The notes: generated from the sequence alone by a model not told the origin. 36,761 bases of DNA from UBA2336 sp037443645 (GCA_037443645.1 JBBINY010000028.1:1-36761); one strand, 5' to 3'; shown: positions 7,530-15,464, numbered from the stretch's first letter. Numbers and translations are program-made.

Positions 7530-8450
7530 ATGAATATACTCGTTACCGGTGGAGCCGGATATATTGGAACAGAATTGGTTGAATTACTGGCCGCTGATCC
7601 CTCCGTTGAACGCGTTGTGATCTATGATAACCTGAGCCGGGACAATTACAATCTGTTTATGGGCCAAAAGGCCGGAGTTAACACAAAGCTTCAATTCATT
7701 AGGGGAGAGTTACTGGATAGCCGCGGATTGAAAATGGCCCTGAAGGGGATAGACGCAGTGTACCACCTGGCAGCCCGTGTAACTACGCCATTCGCTAATT
7801 CTGATGCTCACCTGTTTGAACAGGTTAACCATTGGGGTACAGCCGAGCTGGTATATGCCGTAGAAGAATGTGCGGTGAAACGATTTATCTACACCAGCAG
7901 TGCAGGGGTGTATGGGTCATCGGAAGAACTCGTGGATGAATCGGTTCAACCTGCCCCGAAAACATTCTATGGCATTTCCAAATTTCGTGGTGAAGAGCAT
8001 GTGAGGCGGTTAGCCGACAGGATGGATACATTTATTCTAAGGTGTGGCAATGTATATGGCTATAGCCGCAGCATGCGCTTTGATGCCGTGATTAATAAAT
8101 TCGTATTTGAAGCCAACTTTGGCAGGCGAATCACCATTCATGGCGATGGCGAGCAAGCCCGCACCTTTATTCATATTGATTCAATAGCCGGGGGCCTGGC
8201 CAAGATAAAAAATGCGAGCGTGCCAAGCGGAACCTACAATTTTGTAGAGCGAACAGTTAAGATAATGGATATTGTGGATGTCCTGAAGGAACTTTTGCCG
8301 GACCTGGAATTCATTATGATTAACCAGCACATGAAGTTTAGTCAGTTGATAATTAAAGAGAATAAATTTCTAAATGAAACGCTGGGAATCAACCGTTCAC
8401 ACAGTCTGAAGGAAGAACTTGCTGAATTTTTGAAGCACTTCAGGTTTTAA
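7530..8450 (+). CDS. NAD-dependent epimerase/dehydratase (extended SDR)
   Basis: This 306-residue protein is an extended short-chain dehydrogenase, probably acting on a nucleotide sugar. The NAD-binding glycine motif GGAGYIG is at residues 7-13. The catalytic triad is S123/S124, Y147 and K151 (YGISK). The segment RCGNVYG at 171-177 is typical of UDP- or GDP-sugar epimerases and dehydratases. The substrate cannot be told. It lies 27 nt behind cysH in the same direction without an intervening terminator, but no polysaccharide genes surround it. It is followed by a hairpin at the convergent end with the bacilliredoxin gene. Confidence 0.8.
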   Translation: MNILVTGGAGYIGTELVELLAADPSVERVVIYDNLSRDNYNLFMGQKAGVNTKLQFIRGELLDSRGLKMALKGIDAVYHLAARVTTPFANSDAHLFEQVNHWGTAELVYAVEECAVKRFIYTSSAGVYGSSEELVDESVQPAPKTFYGISKFRGEEHVRRLADRMDTFILRCGNVYGYSRSMRFDAVINKFVFEANFGRRITIHGDGEQARTFIHIDSIAGGLAKIKNASVPSGTYNFVERTVKIMDIVDVLKELLPDLEFIMINQHMKFSQLIIKENKFLNETLGINRSHSLKEELAEFLKHFRF

Positions 8451-8468
8451 TCTTCAAAGAGAAATTCG

Positions 8469-8488
8469 AGGCGACCATGCAGTCGCCT
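8469..8488. terminator. Hairpin between convergent genes
   Basis: A perfect 7-bp stem AGGCGAC/GTCGCCT (8469-8475 and 8482-8488) with loop CATGCA lies between the converging epimerase and bacilliredoxin genes. It has no long T-run on either strand, so it may be a weak bidirectional terminator or an mRNA end stabiliser. Confidence 0.5.
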
Positions 8489-8498
8489 TGAATGTGCA

Positions 8499-8915
8499 TC
8501 AGCAGTACTCATCGAATACATCAACCAGGTGCTCACCAATCATTTGGGCATTGCGGCCTTCAATATGATGACGCTCAACAAAATGAACCAACTCACCATC
8601 CTTGAATAATGCAATGGAGGGCGAGGAGGGAGGGTAAGGAAGTGTGTATTCACGGGCACGGGCTACGGCTTCAATATCAGCTCCGGCAAATACAGTGGTT
8701 AACTGATCCGGTTTTTTGGGACTGTTTTGCAACGCCCATTTAATTCCCGGACGGGCAGCCCCTGCCGCACAACCACACACCGAATTAAAAACCAGCAGAA
8801 TTGTTCCCTTGCTGTTTTGAAGGGTGTTGTCTACATCGGTAGAGGTTCTTAATTCATTAAAACCAACGCTGGTCAGATCGGTTCGCATTGGTGCAACTAA
8901 AGGTTCGGGATACAT
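8499..8915 (-). CDS. BrxA/BrxB-family bacilliredoxin
   Basis: This 138-residue thioredoxin-fold protein belongs to the bacilliredoxin family (YphP/YqiW, DUF1094). The family's CGC active site is present as C47-G48-C49 in VFNSVCGCAAGAARPG, and the protein ends with cysteine 138. In Firmicutes these proteins remove bacillithiol from proteins or act as disulfide isomerases. Whether this organism makes bacillithiol is not visible here. It lies downstream of the SUF genes on the same strand, separated by a 70-nt gap with a short tandem repeat. Co-transcription with suf is possible but not shown. Confidence 0.87.
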   Translation of the reverse strand: MYPEPLVAPMRTDLTSVGFNELRTSTDVDNTLQNSKGTILLVFNSVCGCAAGAARPGIKWALQNSPKKPDQLTTVFAGADIEAVARAREYTLPYPPSSPSIALFKDGELVHFVERHHIEGRNAQMIGEHLVDVFDEYC

Positions 8916-8923
8916 AGCTATAA

Positions 8924-8942
8924 GATTTTAGATTTTAGATTG
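8924..8942. repeat. Short tandem 7-mer repeat
   Basis: GATTTTA occurs twice in direct tandem (8924-8930 and 8931-8937) and is followed by a partial third unit, GATTG. It lies just upstream of the bacilliredoxin start in the gap to the SUF genes. AT-rich tandem runs of this type are common between genes in Bacteroidota and no function is implied. Confidence 0.5.
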
Positions 8943-8985
8943 TGGATTTTCGCATTATGAATTCTTAGGTTATAGGATAACGTTA

Positions 8986-9330
8986 TTACATAAAACCAAG
9001 TTCCAGCTTCGCAGCTTCGCTCATCATGTCCTGCGAGTAAGGAGGATCAAATGTAATTTCAACCTTCACATCGTTAATGCCTTCAATGGCTTTTAATTTC
9101 TGCTCAACTTCTCCCGGTATTACTTCAGCCGAGGGGCACGAGGGTGAGGTTAACGTCATCAACACATAAACGTTGTTTAGCGGGTAAACATTGATTTCAT
9201 AGATCAACCCAAGCTCATAAATGTCAACCGGAATCTCCGGATCGTAAACGCTTTTAATGGCGCTGATCACCTTGTTCCGCAGCGTGTCTGCCTCGGAATG
9301 CTGAACGTCAATGTGATTTTCTTCCTTCAT
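8986..9330 (-). CDS. sufT: SufT-like DUF59 (MIP18-family) Fe-S assembly factor
   Basis: This 114-residue MIP18/DUF59 protein has the hallmark DPEIPVDIYELGLIY at about residues 30-44, the reactive-cysteine motif TSPSCP around residue 65, and the C-terminal DPPYSQDMMSEAAKLELG. The usual tryptophan in PPW is tyrosine here. Family members help maturation or repair of Fe-S proteins. Its ATG overlaps the stop of sufE by 4 nt, so it is the last tightly coupled gene of the SUF operon. Confidence 0.88.
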   Translation of the reverse strand: MKEENHIDVQHSEADTLRNKVISAIKSVYDPEIPVDIYELGLIYEINVYPLNNVYVLMTLTSPSCPSAEVIPGEVEQKLKAIEGINDVKVEITFDPPYSQDMMSEAAKLELGFM

Positions 9331-9758
9331 GCCTCTTGTTGTGCTTTAAAAGCAAGTGCATACAATTTCATTTGCCTGATCATGGCTGCAAATCCATTGG
9401 AACGCTGTGTTCCGATAAACCGTTCCATTCCAATCTTATTCATGAAAAATAATTCAGCATTCAGAATAGATTCTGCAGGTTGGCCGTTAAATATTCTTAT
9501 CAGTAAACTGACGAGCCCTTTTGTGATGGCCGTGTTGCTGTCGGCTGTAAACCACACCCGTCCATCCTCCAGGGTTGCAGTAAGCCATACTTTCGATTGG
9601 CATCCTTTAACGATGTGCTCCTCCGTCTTGTCTTCATCCTTCATGGCTGGTAGTCGTTGCCCTAATTCCATGATGTAGAAGACAGTCATTTCCTTGTCGC
9701 CATCCAGAAGCGAGAATTCATTAATGATTTCATTCTGTATGTCAATGATGGATTTCAT
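9327..9758 (-). CDS. sufE: SufE sulfur acceptor protein
   Basis: This 143-residue protein accepts sulfane sulfur from SufS and stimulates the desulfurase, passing sulfur to the SufBCD scaffold. The acceptor cysteine is C53 in HIVKGCQSKVWL. Length and fold pattern are normal for SufE. Its start overlaps the stop of sufS by 4 nt and its stop overlaps the start of sufT by 4 nt, which indicates tight translational coupling. Confidence 0.93.
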   Translation of the reverse strand: MKSIIDIQNEIINEFSLLDGDKEMTVFYIMELGQRLPAMKDEDKTEEHIVKGCQSKVWLTATLEDGRVWFTADSNTAITKGLVSLLIRIFNGQPAESILNAELFFMNKIGMERFIGTQRSNGFAAMIRQMKLYALAFKAQQEA

Positions 9759-10993
9759 TTCATGAAGTTGATAATCCGGCTTAACCCCTCAACTAACTGG
9801 TCAACTTCCTGTTTCGTATTATAAACTGCAAACGAGGCTCGCACAGTTCCTTCAATGCCAAACCGTTCCATCACGGGTTGTGTGCAGTGATGGCCAGTAC
9901 GCACGGCAATTGCACGGGCGTCCAGCATCTGACCGATATCGAAGGGATGTATACGATCTACAATAAATGATACCACGCTTACCTTGTGTTGTGCATTGCC
10001 GACTATTTTTACAGCAGGTAGTGCAGCAATTTTTTCCGTGGCATAGCGAAGTAGTTCTGTTTCGTGTAATGCAATGGCTTCTTTGCCTGTTTCCATGATG
10101 AAGTCAATAGCTTTTCTGAAAGCAATTACATCAGCAATGTTGGGGGTGCCGGCTTCGAATTTATAAGGGAGATCGTTAAACGTTGTTTTTTCAAAATGCA
10201 CCTCTTTGATCATCTCACCTCCGCCCTGGTAGGGCGGCATTTGTTCGAGAAGCCTGCGCTTGCCATAAAGTATGCCGGTGCCGGTAGGGCCATACATTTT
10301 GTGTGATGAGAGACAATAGAAATCGCAATCCAATTGCTGTACATCAATGGGCAGATGCGCCCCGGCCTGAGCACCATCAATCAGAACAACAGCTCCCGCC
10401 CGATGAGCCAGATCAATAATTTCCTTTACCGGATTAATCGTGCCCAGGCTGTTCGAAGCATGGTTAACGGCAACCAGTTTGGTTTTTGAGGTAAGTAATT
10501 TCCGGTACGCATCGATGTCGAGTTCTCCGTTTTCCAATACCGGGATTACCTTGAGTACGGCATTTTTTTCTTCGCGAAGGAGTTGCCACGGAACAATGTT
10601 GCTGTGATGCTCCAGGCCTGAAAGAATGATCTCATCGCCAGCTTGAATATGGGCGCGGCCATACGATGAGGCCACAAGGTTAATGGCCTCAGTTACACCG
10701 CGAACGAAAATGATTTCTTCAGCCGAATCGGCATTGATGAATGACTTAACTGCGTGCCGTGTTTCTTCATAGGCTTTGGTGGCTTTTTCAGCGAGGGTAT
10801 GGATGCCCCGGTGAATATTGGCATTATATCCTGAGTAGTATTCCGTTAGTGCGTTGATTACGCTAAGCGGTTTCTGGCTTGTTGCGGCATTGTCAAAGTA
10901 AACCAAGTTACGGCCATTTACCTGTTGGTGGAGCACCGGAAATTTCTTTCTGAGCTCAGCGAGGTTGATGTGCGATGTAACCGGTGCCTTCAT
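9755..10993 (-). CDS. sufS: Cysteine desulfurase SufS
   Basis: This 412-residue PLP enzyme releases sulfur from cysteine for Fe-S cluster assembly. The PLP lysine is K232 (SSHKMYGPTGTG) and the persulfide cysteine is C370 (RTGHHCTQPVM). The RTGHHC form marks the type II SufS group rather than IscS. SLGTINPVKEI and the N-terminal YFDNAATSQKP are also typical. It starts 2 nt after the real stop of sufD and overlaps sufE by 4 nt. Confidence 0.96.
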   Translation of the reverse strand: MKAPVTSHINLAELRKKFPVLHQQVNGRNLVYFDNAATSQKPLSVINALTEYYSGYNANIHRGIHTLAEKATKAYEETRHAVKSFINADSAEEIIFVRGVTEAINLVASSYGRAHIQAGDEIILSGLEHHSNIVPWQLLREEKNAVLKVIPVLENGELDIDAYRKLLTSKTKLVAVNHASNSLGTINPVKEIIDLAHRAGAVVLIDGAQAGAHLPIDVQQLDCDFYCLSSHKMYGPTGTGILYGKRRLLEQMPPYQGGGEMIKEVHFEKTTFNDLPYKFEAGTPNIADVIAFRKAIDFIMETGKEAIALHETELLRYATEKIAALPAVKIVGNAQHKVSVVSFIVDRIHPFDIGQMLDARAIAVRTGHHCTQPVMERFGIEGTVRASFAVYNTKQEVDQLVEGLSRIINFMK

Positions 10994-10995
10994 GA

Positions 10996-12287
10996 TCAGA
11001 AGTTTTTGTGAAGCCGTTCGCTGATTTGGCTATCCAGGTACTCTTTCAGGGGTGGGTTAGAAATGGTTTCAAGCAACTCGCTNNNNNNNNNNCATAAAGT
11101 ACCATCGCTTTGGCGGTTTCTTTCGAGATGCCCCGCGATTGAAGGTAAAAGAGCGCCTCCTCATCCAACTGGCCTGTAGTGCATCCGTGCGAACACTTCA
11201 CATCATCAGCCCAGATCTCAAGCTGAGGTTTTGTGTTTATCGTTGCCTGATCGGAAAGAAGGATATTTCTGTTGGATTGAAATGCGTTGGTTTTCTGAGC
11301 ATCGGGGCGTACAAATATTTTTCCATTGAATACGCCTTTGGCCTGATCTTCGAGAATGCCTTTGTACAATTCATTACTGTATGAATTTGGCTTGCGATGA
11401 TCCACCACCGTGTGGTTATCGGCTACCGTGTTGTTGTGAAGAAGATAAAGGCCGTACAAATGACTTTCGCAGTTCGCACCATCAAGGGCTACATGGGTGT
11501 TGTTCCGGATGAACCGGCCATCCAGCGTAAAAACGTAATTGGTTACTTTGCTTGACGGGTGTTGCCAGAGTTGGGTATGCCCAAAGTGGTAGCGGGGGCC
11601 CGCATCCGCCTGGAGGCTGAAGAATTCGGCAACTGCATGCTCGTCAACAACGGTTTCGGTAACCACATTGGAGAAATGGGGATGCGATCCGACCGAATCA
11701 TATTTTTCGATGACTGTGATTTTGGAAGACTTGCCGATGAGAATAAGATTTCTGGATATGGATTTGACCTCACCGGAGGAAGAATCGTGTATGTGATGGA
11801 TAACGACAGGAGCTTTTAACTCCGCACCGGCAGGCACGTTGATAAAAGCACCTTCCGTCCAGCCCGCAGTGTTCCATGCAACAAGCGCATCCTGTTGATA
11901 ATTGGCATACCGGCTTAAATGGGTATCAAGTTGTTGTTTGTTTTCAGTCACCGCGCGCGATAGGGGTTTTACTTCAACCACCGAATCAATGAGTGCGGAA
12001 TGCCTTTCGGAATACTCACCATTGATAAACACAACACGATTTGCCTCAATCCCATCAATTAAAAACGCAGAGATGTCAGCTAACGCAGAGGGAGGGGCAT
12101 CGGTAACCGTAAAGTCAAATGTTTTTTCCAGGACACGTGTAATGGGTGTATGCTTGTACTCTTCGTGCTTCGCATGCGGAAGCCCCAGGGTGTTAAACGT
12201 GCCAATGGCCCTTGTTCGCAGGTCATCGGATGGAACCAACGAGTTGGAGATTATTGAAGAAATGGATGAAGGCAGAGTTGTATTCAT
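10996..12287 (-). CDS. sufD: SufD, Fe-S scaffold subunit (interrupted by assembly gap)
   Basis: SufD forms the SufBC2D scaffold on which Fe-S clusters are built. From 12287 to 11093 the frame gives 398 residues with the family core and the motif CSHGCTTGQLDEEALFYLQSRG. A run of 10 N at 11083-11092 breaks the frame. Reading straight through gives a false end near 11046. Downstream of the gap the correct frame continues as SELLETISNPPLKEYLDSQI and stops with TGA at 10996-10998. SufD proteins have YAFA before this helix, which fits 8 missing bases and a total of about 429 residues. The true stop lies 2 nt before the sufS start, and the start is 2 nt from the end of sufC. Confidence 0.9.
11083..11092. 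other. Assembly gap (10 N) within sufD
   Basis: Ten undetermined bases. The flanking sufD frames only join if the real gap length is 2 modulo 3, so the nominal length of 10 is not the true one. Confidence 0.99.
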
Positions 12288-12289
12288 AG

Positions 12290-13048
12290 TTATTGCGCCA
12301 ATTCAACTTCGCCTTTAATCCAGTCGTATCCCTTAGCCTCCAGTTCAAGAGCCAGTTCTTTGTTTCCTGATTTTACAATTTTTCCTTTGTACAGCACGTG
12401 AACAAAATCGGGTATGATATAGTTAAGAAGCCGCTGATAATGTGTAACAACGATGATGGCATTATTTTTTGAGCGCAGTTTGTTAACGCCATTCGCAACA
12501 ATCTTCAGTGCATCGATATCAAGACCAGAATCAGTTTCATCAAGGATGGCCAGTTTGGGTTCAATCATCGCCATTTGAAAGATTTCGTTTCTTTTTTTCT
12601 CCCCGCCCGAAAACCCTTCATTAAGCGAACGGTTCAACAGGGTTTGATCAATTTCCACCAGTTTCATTTTTTCCTTCATCAGGCTTAGGAATGAAACGGC
12701 ATCGAGCGTTTCCTGGCCCCGGTGTTCGCGCACCTGGTTTACAGCGGTTTTCATGAAGTTGATGGTACTGACCCCCGGAATTTCAACCGGGTACTGGAAG
12801 GCAAGAAAAACGCCTTCGCGGGCGCGTTCATCTGCTTCAAGGTCAAGCAAGTTCTTCCCGAGATATGTTACTGTACCTCCGGTTACTTCAAATTCTTCCC
12901 TGCCGGCCAGCACGGCTGCCAATGTGCTTTTACCTGAGCCGTTAGGTCCCATAATGGCATGTACCTCACCGGCCTTAACGTCCAGATTTATCCCGTTCAG
13001 GATTTGCTTTCCATCAACACGTGCACTTAGATTTTTTATCGATAACAT
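12290..13048 (-). CDS. sufC: SufC, Fe-S assembly ATPase
   Basis: This 252-residue ABC-type ATPase powers the SufBCD scaffold in the cytoplasm. Walker A is GPNGSGKST at residues 34-42, the signature is the SufC-specific EGFSGGEKKRNEIFQ, and Walker B is LAILDETDSGLD. It lies 48 nt behind sufB and 2 nt before sufD, in the conserved B-C-D order. Confidence 0.96.
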   Translation of the reverse strand: MLSIKNLSARVDGKQILNGINLDVKAGEVHAIMGPNGSGKSTLAAVLAGREEFEVTGGTVTYLGKNLLDLEADERAREGVFLAFQYPVEIPGVSTINFMKTAVNQVREHRGQETLDAVSFLSLMKEKMKLVEIDQTLLNRSLNEGFSGGEKKRNEIFQMAMIEPKLAILDETDSGLDIDALKIVANGVNKLRSKNNAIIVVTHYQRLLNYIIPDFVHVLYKGKIVKSGNKELALELEAKGYDWIKGEVELAQ

Positions 13049-13096
13049 GCTGTTTTGTTTTCTAATTAATTCCGAATAAATAATTACCGGGCAATT

Positions 13097-14542
13097 TTAT
13101 CCCACGCTTCCTTCAAGAGTTAATGCGAGTAGCTTCTGAGCTTCAACGGCAAATTCCATCGGTAATTGATTCAGCACTTCTTTGGCGTACCCATTAACGA
13201 TTAGCGCAACTGCCGATTCTTCATTGATCCCCCGTTGCAGGCAGTAAAAAATCTGATCTTCACCGATTTTGGAAGTTGTTGCTTCATGCTCAACGCGTGC
13301 GGTGTTATTCTCAACATCTATGTAAGGGAAGGTATGGGCGCCACAGGAATTCCCCATTAGCAGCGAATCGCATTGCGAAAAATTACGGGCATTTTGGGCG
13401 CGTTTTAAAACATGAACCTGTCCGCGGTAACTGTTTTGCGAATGCCCTGCGGAAATTCCTTTTGAGACAATTCTTGATTTTGTGTTCCGGCCAATGTGAA
13501 TCATTTTTGTTCCGGTGTCAGCCTGCTGGTAATTGTTGGTTACAGCCACGGAATAAAACTCACCGCTGGAGTGATCTCCTTTTAGTACACAGGAAGGATA
13601 TTTCCAGGTAATGGCCGAACCGGTTTCGACCTGTGTCCACGACACTTTGGAATTTTCGCCTGCACACAAAGCACGTTTGGTAACAAAATTATAGATGCCG
13701 CCTTTCCCTTCTTTGTCGCCCGGATACCAGTTTTGAACCGTGCTATATTTTACGTGGGCGTTTTTCATGGCATAGATTTCAACTACGGCAGCATGAAGTT
13801 GATTTTCATCGCGCTGTGGTGCCGTGCAGCCTTCCAGGTAACTCACGTACGAGTCTTTATCAGCAACGATTAAGGTTCGTTCAAACTGACCCGTGTTGGC
13901 CGCATTAATTCTGAAGTAGGTGGATAGTTCCATGGGGCACCGAACACCTTTTGGGATATAGCAAAACGACCCATCACTGAAGACCGCAGAATTCAGTGCT
14001 GCAAAGTAGTTATCCGTCATCGGAACAACAGCGCCAAGGTATTTTCTTACCAGTTCAGGATGCTCGCGCACCGCCTCGCTGAATGAACAGAAAATGATTC
14101 CGAGTTCAGCAAGCTTTTCCTTGAAGGTAGTGGCAACCGATACACTGTCCAGCACGGCATCAACGGCCACACCTGTAAGGCGCTTTTGTTCGGTCAGTGA
14201 AATGCCCAGCTTTTCAAAGGTCTTCAAAAGTTCAGGGTCTACATCTTCCAGACTTTTTGGGGTAACCTTTTGCTTGGGGGCAGCATAGTAAATGATGTCC
14301 TGATAATTGATTTCGGGGTAGGTAACATTGGGCCATTTGGGTTCCGTCATGTTGGTCCAGTGCCGGTAGGCTTTCAGGCGCCAGTCCAACAACCATTCGG
14401 GCTCATTCTTTTTAGAGCTGATAAAGCGGATGATATCCTCATTTAAACCCTTTGGAGCCGACTCCATTTCGATGTTGGAGGACCAGCCGTGCTCATACTC
14501 ACGGGAGGTAAGCTCTTCCAAAATCTGGTTGTCTTTGCTCAT
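13097..14542 (-). CDS. sufB: SufB, Fe-S scaffold subunit
   Basis: This 481-residue protein is the SufB half of the SufBC2D scaffold, where sulfur and iron combine. Conserved stretches include SYLEGCTAPQRDENQLHAAV, NFVTKRALC, GNSCGAHTFPYID and the C-terminal EDQIFYCLQRGI. Length is standard. It is the first structural gene of the suf operon and follows the Lrp-type regulator gene after 77 nt, with a good -7 box in that gap. Confidence 0.96.
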   Translation of the reverse strand: MSKDNQILEELTSREYEHGWSSNIEMESAPKGLNEDIIRFISSKKNEPEWLLDWRLKAYRHWTNMTEPKWPNVTYPEINYQDIIYYAAPKQKVTPKSLEDVDPELLKTFEKLGISLTEQKRLTGVAVDAVLDSVSVATTFKEKLAELGIIFCSFSEAVREHPELVRKYLGAVVPMTDNYFAALNSAVFSDGSFCYIPKGVRCPMELSTYFRINAANTGQFERTLIVADKDSYVSYLEGCTAPQRDENQLHAAVVEIYAMKNAHVKYSTVQNWYPGDKEGKGGIYNFVTKRALCAGENSKVSWTQVETGSAITWKYPSCVLKGDHSSGEFYSVAVTNNYQQADTGTKMIHIGRNTKSRIVSKGISAGHSQNSYRGQVHVLKRAQNARNFSQCDSLLMGNSCGAHTFPYIDVENNTARVEHEATTSKIGEDQIFYCLQRGINEESAVALIVNGYAKEVLNQLPMEFAVEAQKLLALTLEGSVG

Positions 14543-14572
14543 GGCCTATTTAGATTAATTTCAAATAATGCT

Positions 14573-14580
14573 CAAAGATA
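14573..14580 (-). promoter_or_regulatory. Putative -7 element upstream of sufB
   Basis: On the minus strand TATCTTTG matches TAnnTTTG exactly, about 30 nt before the sufB ATG. A clear TTG element at the right distance upstream is missing, so the promoter may be regulated or the match may be chance. Confidence 0.4.
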
Positions 14581-14619
14581 TAACAGAAATGGAGGAATTA
14601 GGTTCTATTTCGGCCTTCT

Positions 14620-15087
14620 TTAGAAGAGATCCAGCGTTCTGTCCAGGCTTTCTTCCAGCGAAATCATGGTTTCGGTACGCTCAATGCCACTTACCTGCTG
14701 GATTTTGTCGTGTAAAACCTGCTTAAGGTGGGTCGTATCTTTGCAGTGGATTTTTACAAACATGCTGTAGTTACCGGTAGTATAGTGGATGCTGGTAATT
14801 TCCGGGATGGCTTTAAGCTTAGCCATCACGGAGTCATATAATGCGCTCTTTTCAAGGAAAATACCTATGAATGCAGTGATGTCATAGCCAAGCCTGGCGT
14901 AGTTTACTTTCAGGGTCGTTTTTTCGATGATGCCTGCTTGCCGGAGTTTGTTAACGCGAACGTGTACCGTTCCACCTGAAACACTAACCTTTTTGGCAAT
15001 TTCGGTAAGTGGCCTGCTCGCATCGCGCATGAGTATCTCCAGTATTCTCAGGTCGGTATTATCAATTTTGTAATTCAACGCCTTCAT
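14620..15087 (-). CDS. Lrp/AsnC-family transcriptional regulator
   Basis: This 155-residue protein is a feast/famine regulator. An N-terminal winged helix-turn-helix (DNTDLRILEILMRDASRPLTE through SVSGGTVHVRVNKLRQAGII) is followed by the RAM ligand-binding and oligomerisation domain (ITAFIGIFL to MISLEESLD). I chose the ATG at 15087. A TTG at 15114 in the same frame would add nine residues but lies within a predicted promoter box. It is transcribed toward the suf operon, 77 nt upstream of sufB, so it could control suf, be read through into it, or control the divergent RNA gene. The ligand is unknown. Confidence 0.87.
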   Translation of the reverse strand: MKALNYKIDNTDLRILEILMRDASRPLTEIAKKVSVSGGTVHVRVNKLRQAGIIEKTTLKVNYARLGYDITAFIGIFLEKSALYDSVMAKLKAIPEITSIHYTTGNYSMFVKIHCKDTTHLKQVLHDKIQQVSGIERTETMISLEESLDRTLDLF

Positions 15088-15111
15088 TCGAATTGTTTTC
15101 TGATGATTTTT

Positions 15112-15119
15112 CAAATTTA
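15112..15119 (-). promoter_or_regulatory. Putative -7 element of the lrp-type gene
   Basis: On the minus strand TAAATTTG fits TAnnTTTG exactly. Transcription would start near 15105, 18 nt before the ATG at 15087. This excludes the upstream TTG as a start. Confidence 0.45.
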
Positions 15120-15171
15120 TTGTTATTATTTTAAAAATATGATAAATTTTTTACTATTCTATTGAATGAAA

Positions 15172-15201
15172 TACTGTTATCCTATTGTTTTGTTACAGTT
15201 T
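15172..15201 (+). promoter_or_regulatory. Putative promoter of the tRNA-like RNA
   Basis: TTG at 15172-15174, a 19-nt spacer and TACAGTTT at 15194-15201 resemble the Bacteroidota TTG-N19-TAnnTTTG promoter with one mismatch at the last base. The expected start, about 7 nt downstream, coincides with the 5' end of the acceptor stem at 15208. Confidence 0.45.
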
Positions 15202-15207
15202 TTACAC

Positions 15208-15370
15208 TGTAGGGTGTTGAAATTGGCAGACAAGCCCTCCTGTCTCGGGGGTGGGGATTCCGATAATATCGGGAAGGGATAAACGCAGGATAATGGGTTG
15301 ACCACTAAATGTTCTCTCTGTATGTCCTGTAGCTAACTTCCCCGTGGAGGTTCGAACCCTCCCTCTACAG
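15208..15370 (+). tRNA. tRNA-like RNA: GUC anticodon, giant variable arm
   Basis: All parts of a tRNA can be folded. The acceptor stem is TGTAGGG/CTCTACA (15208-15214 and 15363-15369), followed by T8-G9. The D arm is TTG/CAA with loop AAATTGGCAGA, containing A14, GG and A21. The anticodon arm is CCCTC/GGGGG (15235-15239 and 15247-15251) with loop CTGTCTC, anticodon GTC. The T arm is GGAGG/CCTCC with loop TTCGAAC (15346-15362), and the discriminator is G. CCA is not encoded. The variable region is 94 nt (15252-15345): stem GGGGA/TCCCC carries an 81-nt structured insert with two further hairpins. GUC and G73 are AspRS identity features, but the D arm is leucine-like and base 37 is T, which is unusual. 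It may not decode. Promoter and terminator flank it. Confidence 0.6.
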
Positions 15371-15396
15371 CTCATTCTTTGTGGTTAGTTATGGGT

Positions 15397-15427
15397 AAAG
15401 TCCTGATCAAAACGGTCAGGACTTTTT
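15397..15427 (+). terminator. Rho-independent terminator of the tRNA-like RNA
   Basis: A perfect 10-bp stem AAAGTCCTGA/TCAGGACTTT (15397-15406 and 15416-15425) with a 9-nt loop runs into a T-run. It ends a short transcript beginning near 15208 and insulates fadD from it. Confidence 0.85.
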
Positions 15428-15439
15428 GTTTTGGATTCC

Positions 15440-15464
15440 TATATTTGAAAACAAACGTTTGTTT
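15440..15464 (+). promoter_or_regulatory. fadD promoter box and palindromic operator
   Basis: TATATTTG at 15440-15447 matches TAnnTTTG exactly. Immediately after it, 15449-15464 is a perfect 16-bp palindrome, AAACAAACGTTTGTTT, placed at the expected transcription start 18 nt before the fadD ATG. A palindrome there is the normal position for a repressor. The CAAAC/GTTTG half-sites resemble those of TetR-family fatty-acid regulators. No such regulator gene is in the window. Confidence 0.65.

Noticed and set aside
14620..15114. TTG start at 15114 for the Lrp-type regulator
   Set aside because: It lies in a matching -7 box (15112-15119), and the ATG at 15087 gives a normal-length protein.
15252..15345. 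Group I intron or two-piece tmRNA inside the tRNA-like gene
   Set aside because: The insert is only 94 nt, lies in the variable region rather than the anticodon loop, and shows no group I core motifs. No tmRNA tag frame is visible and the anticodon arm is intact.
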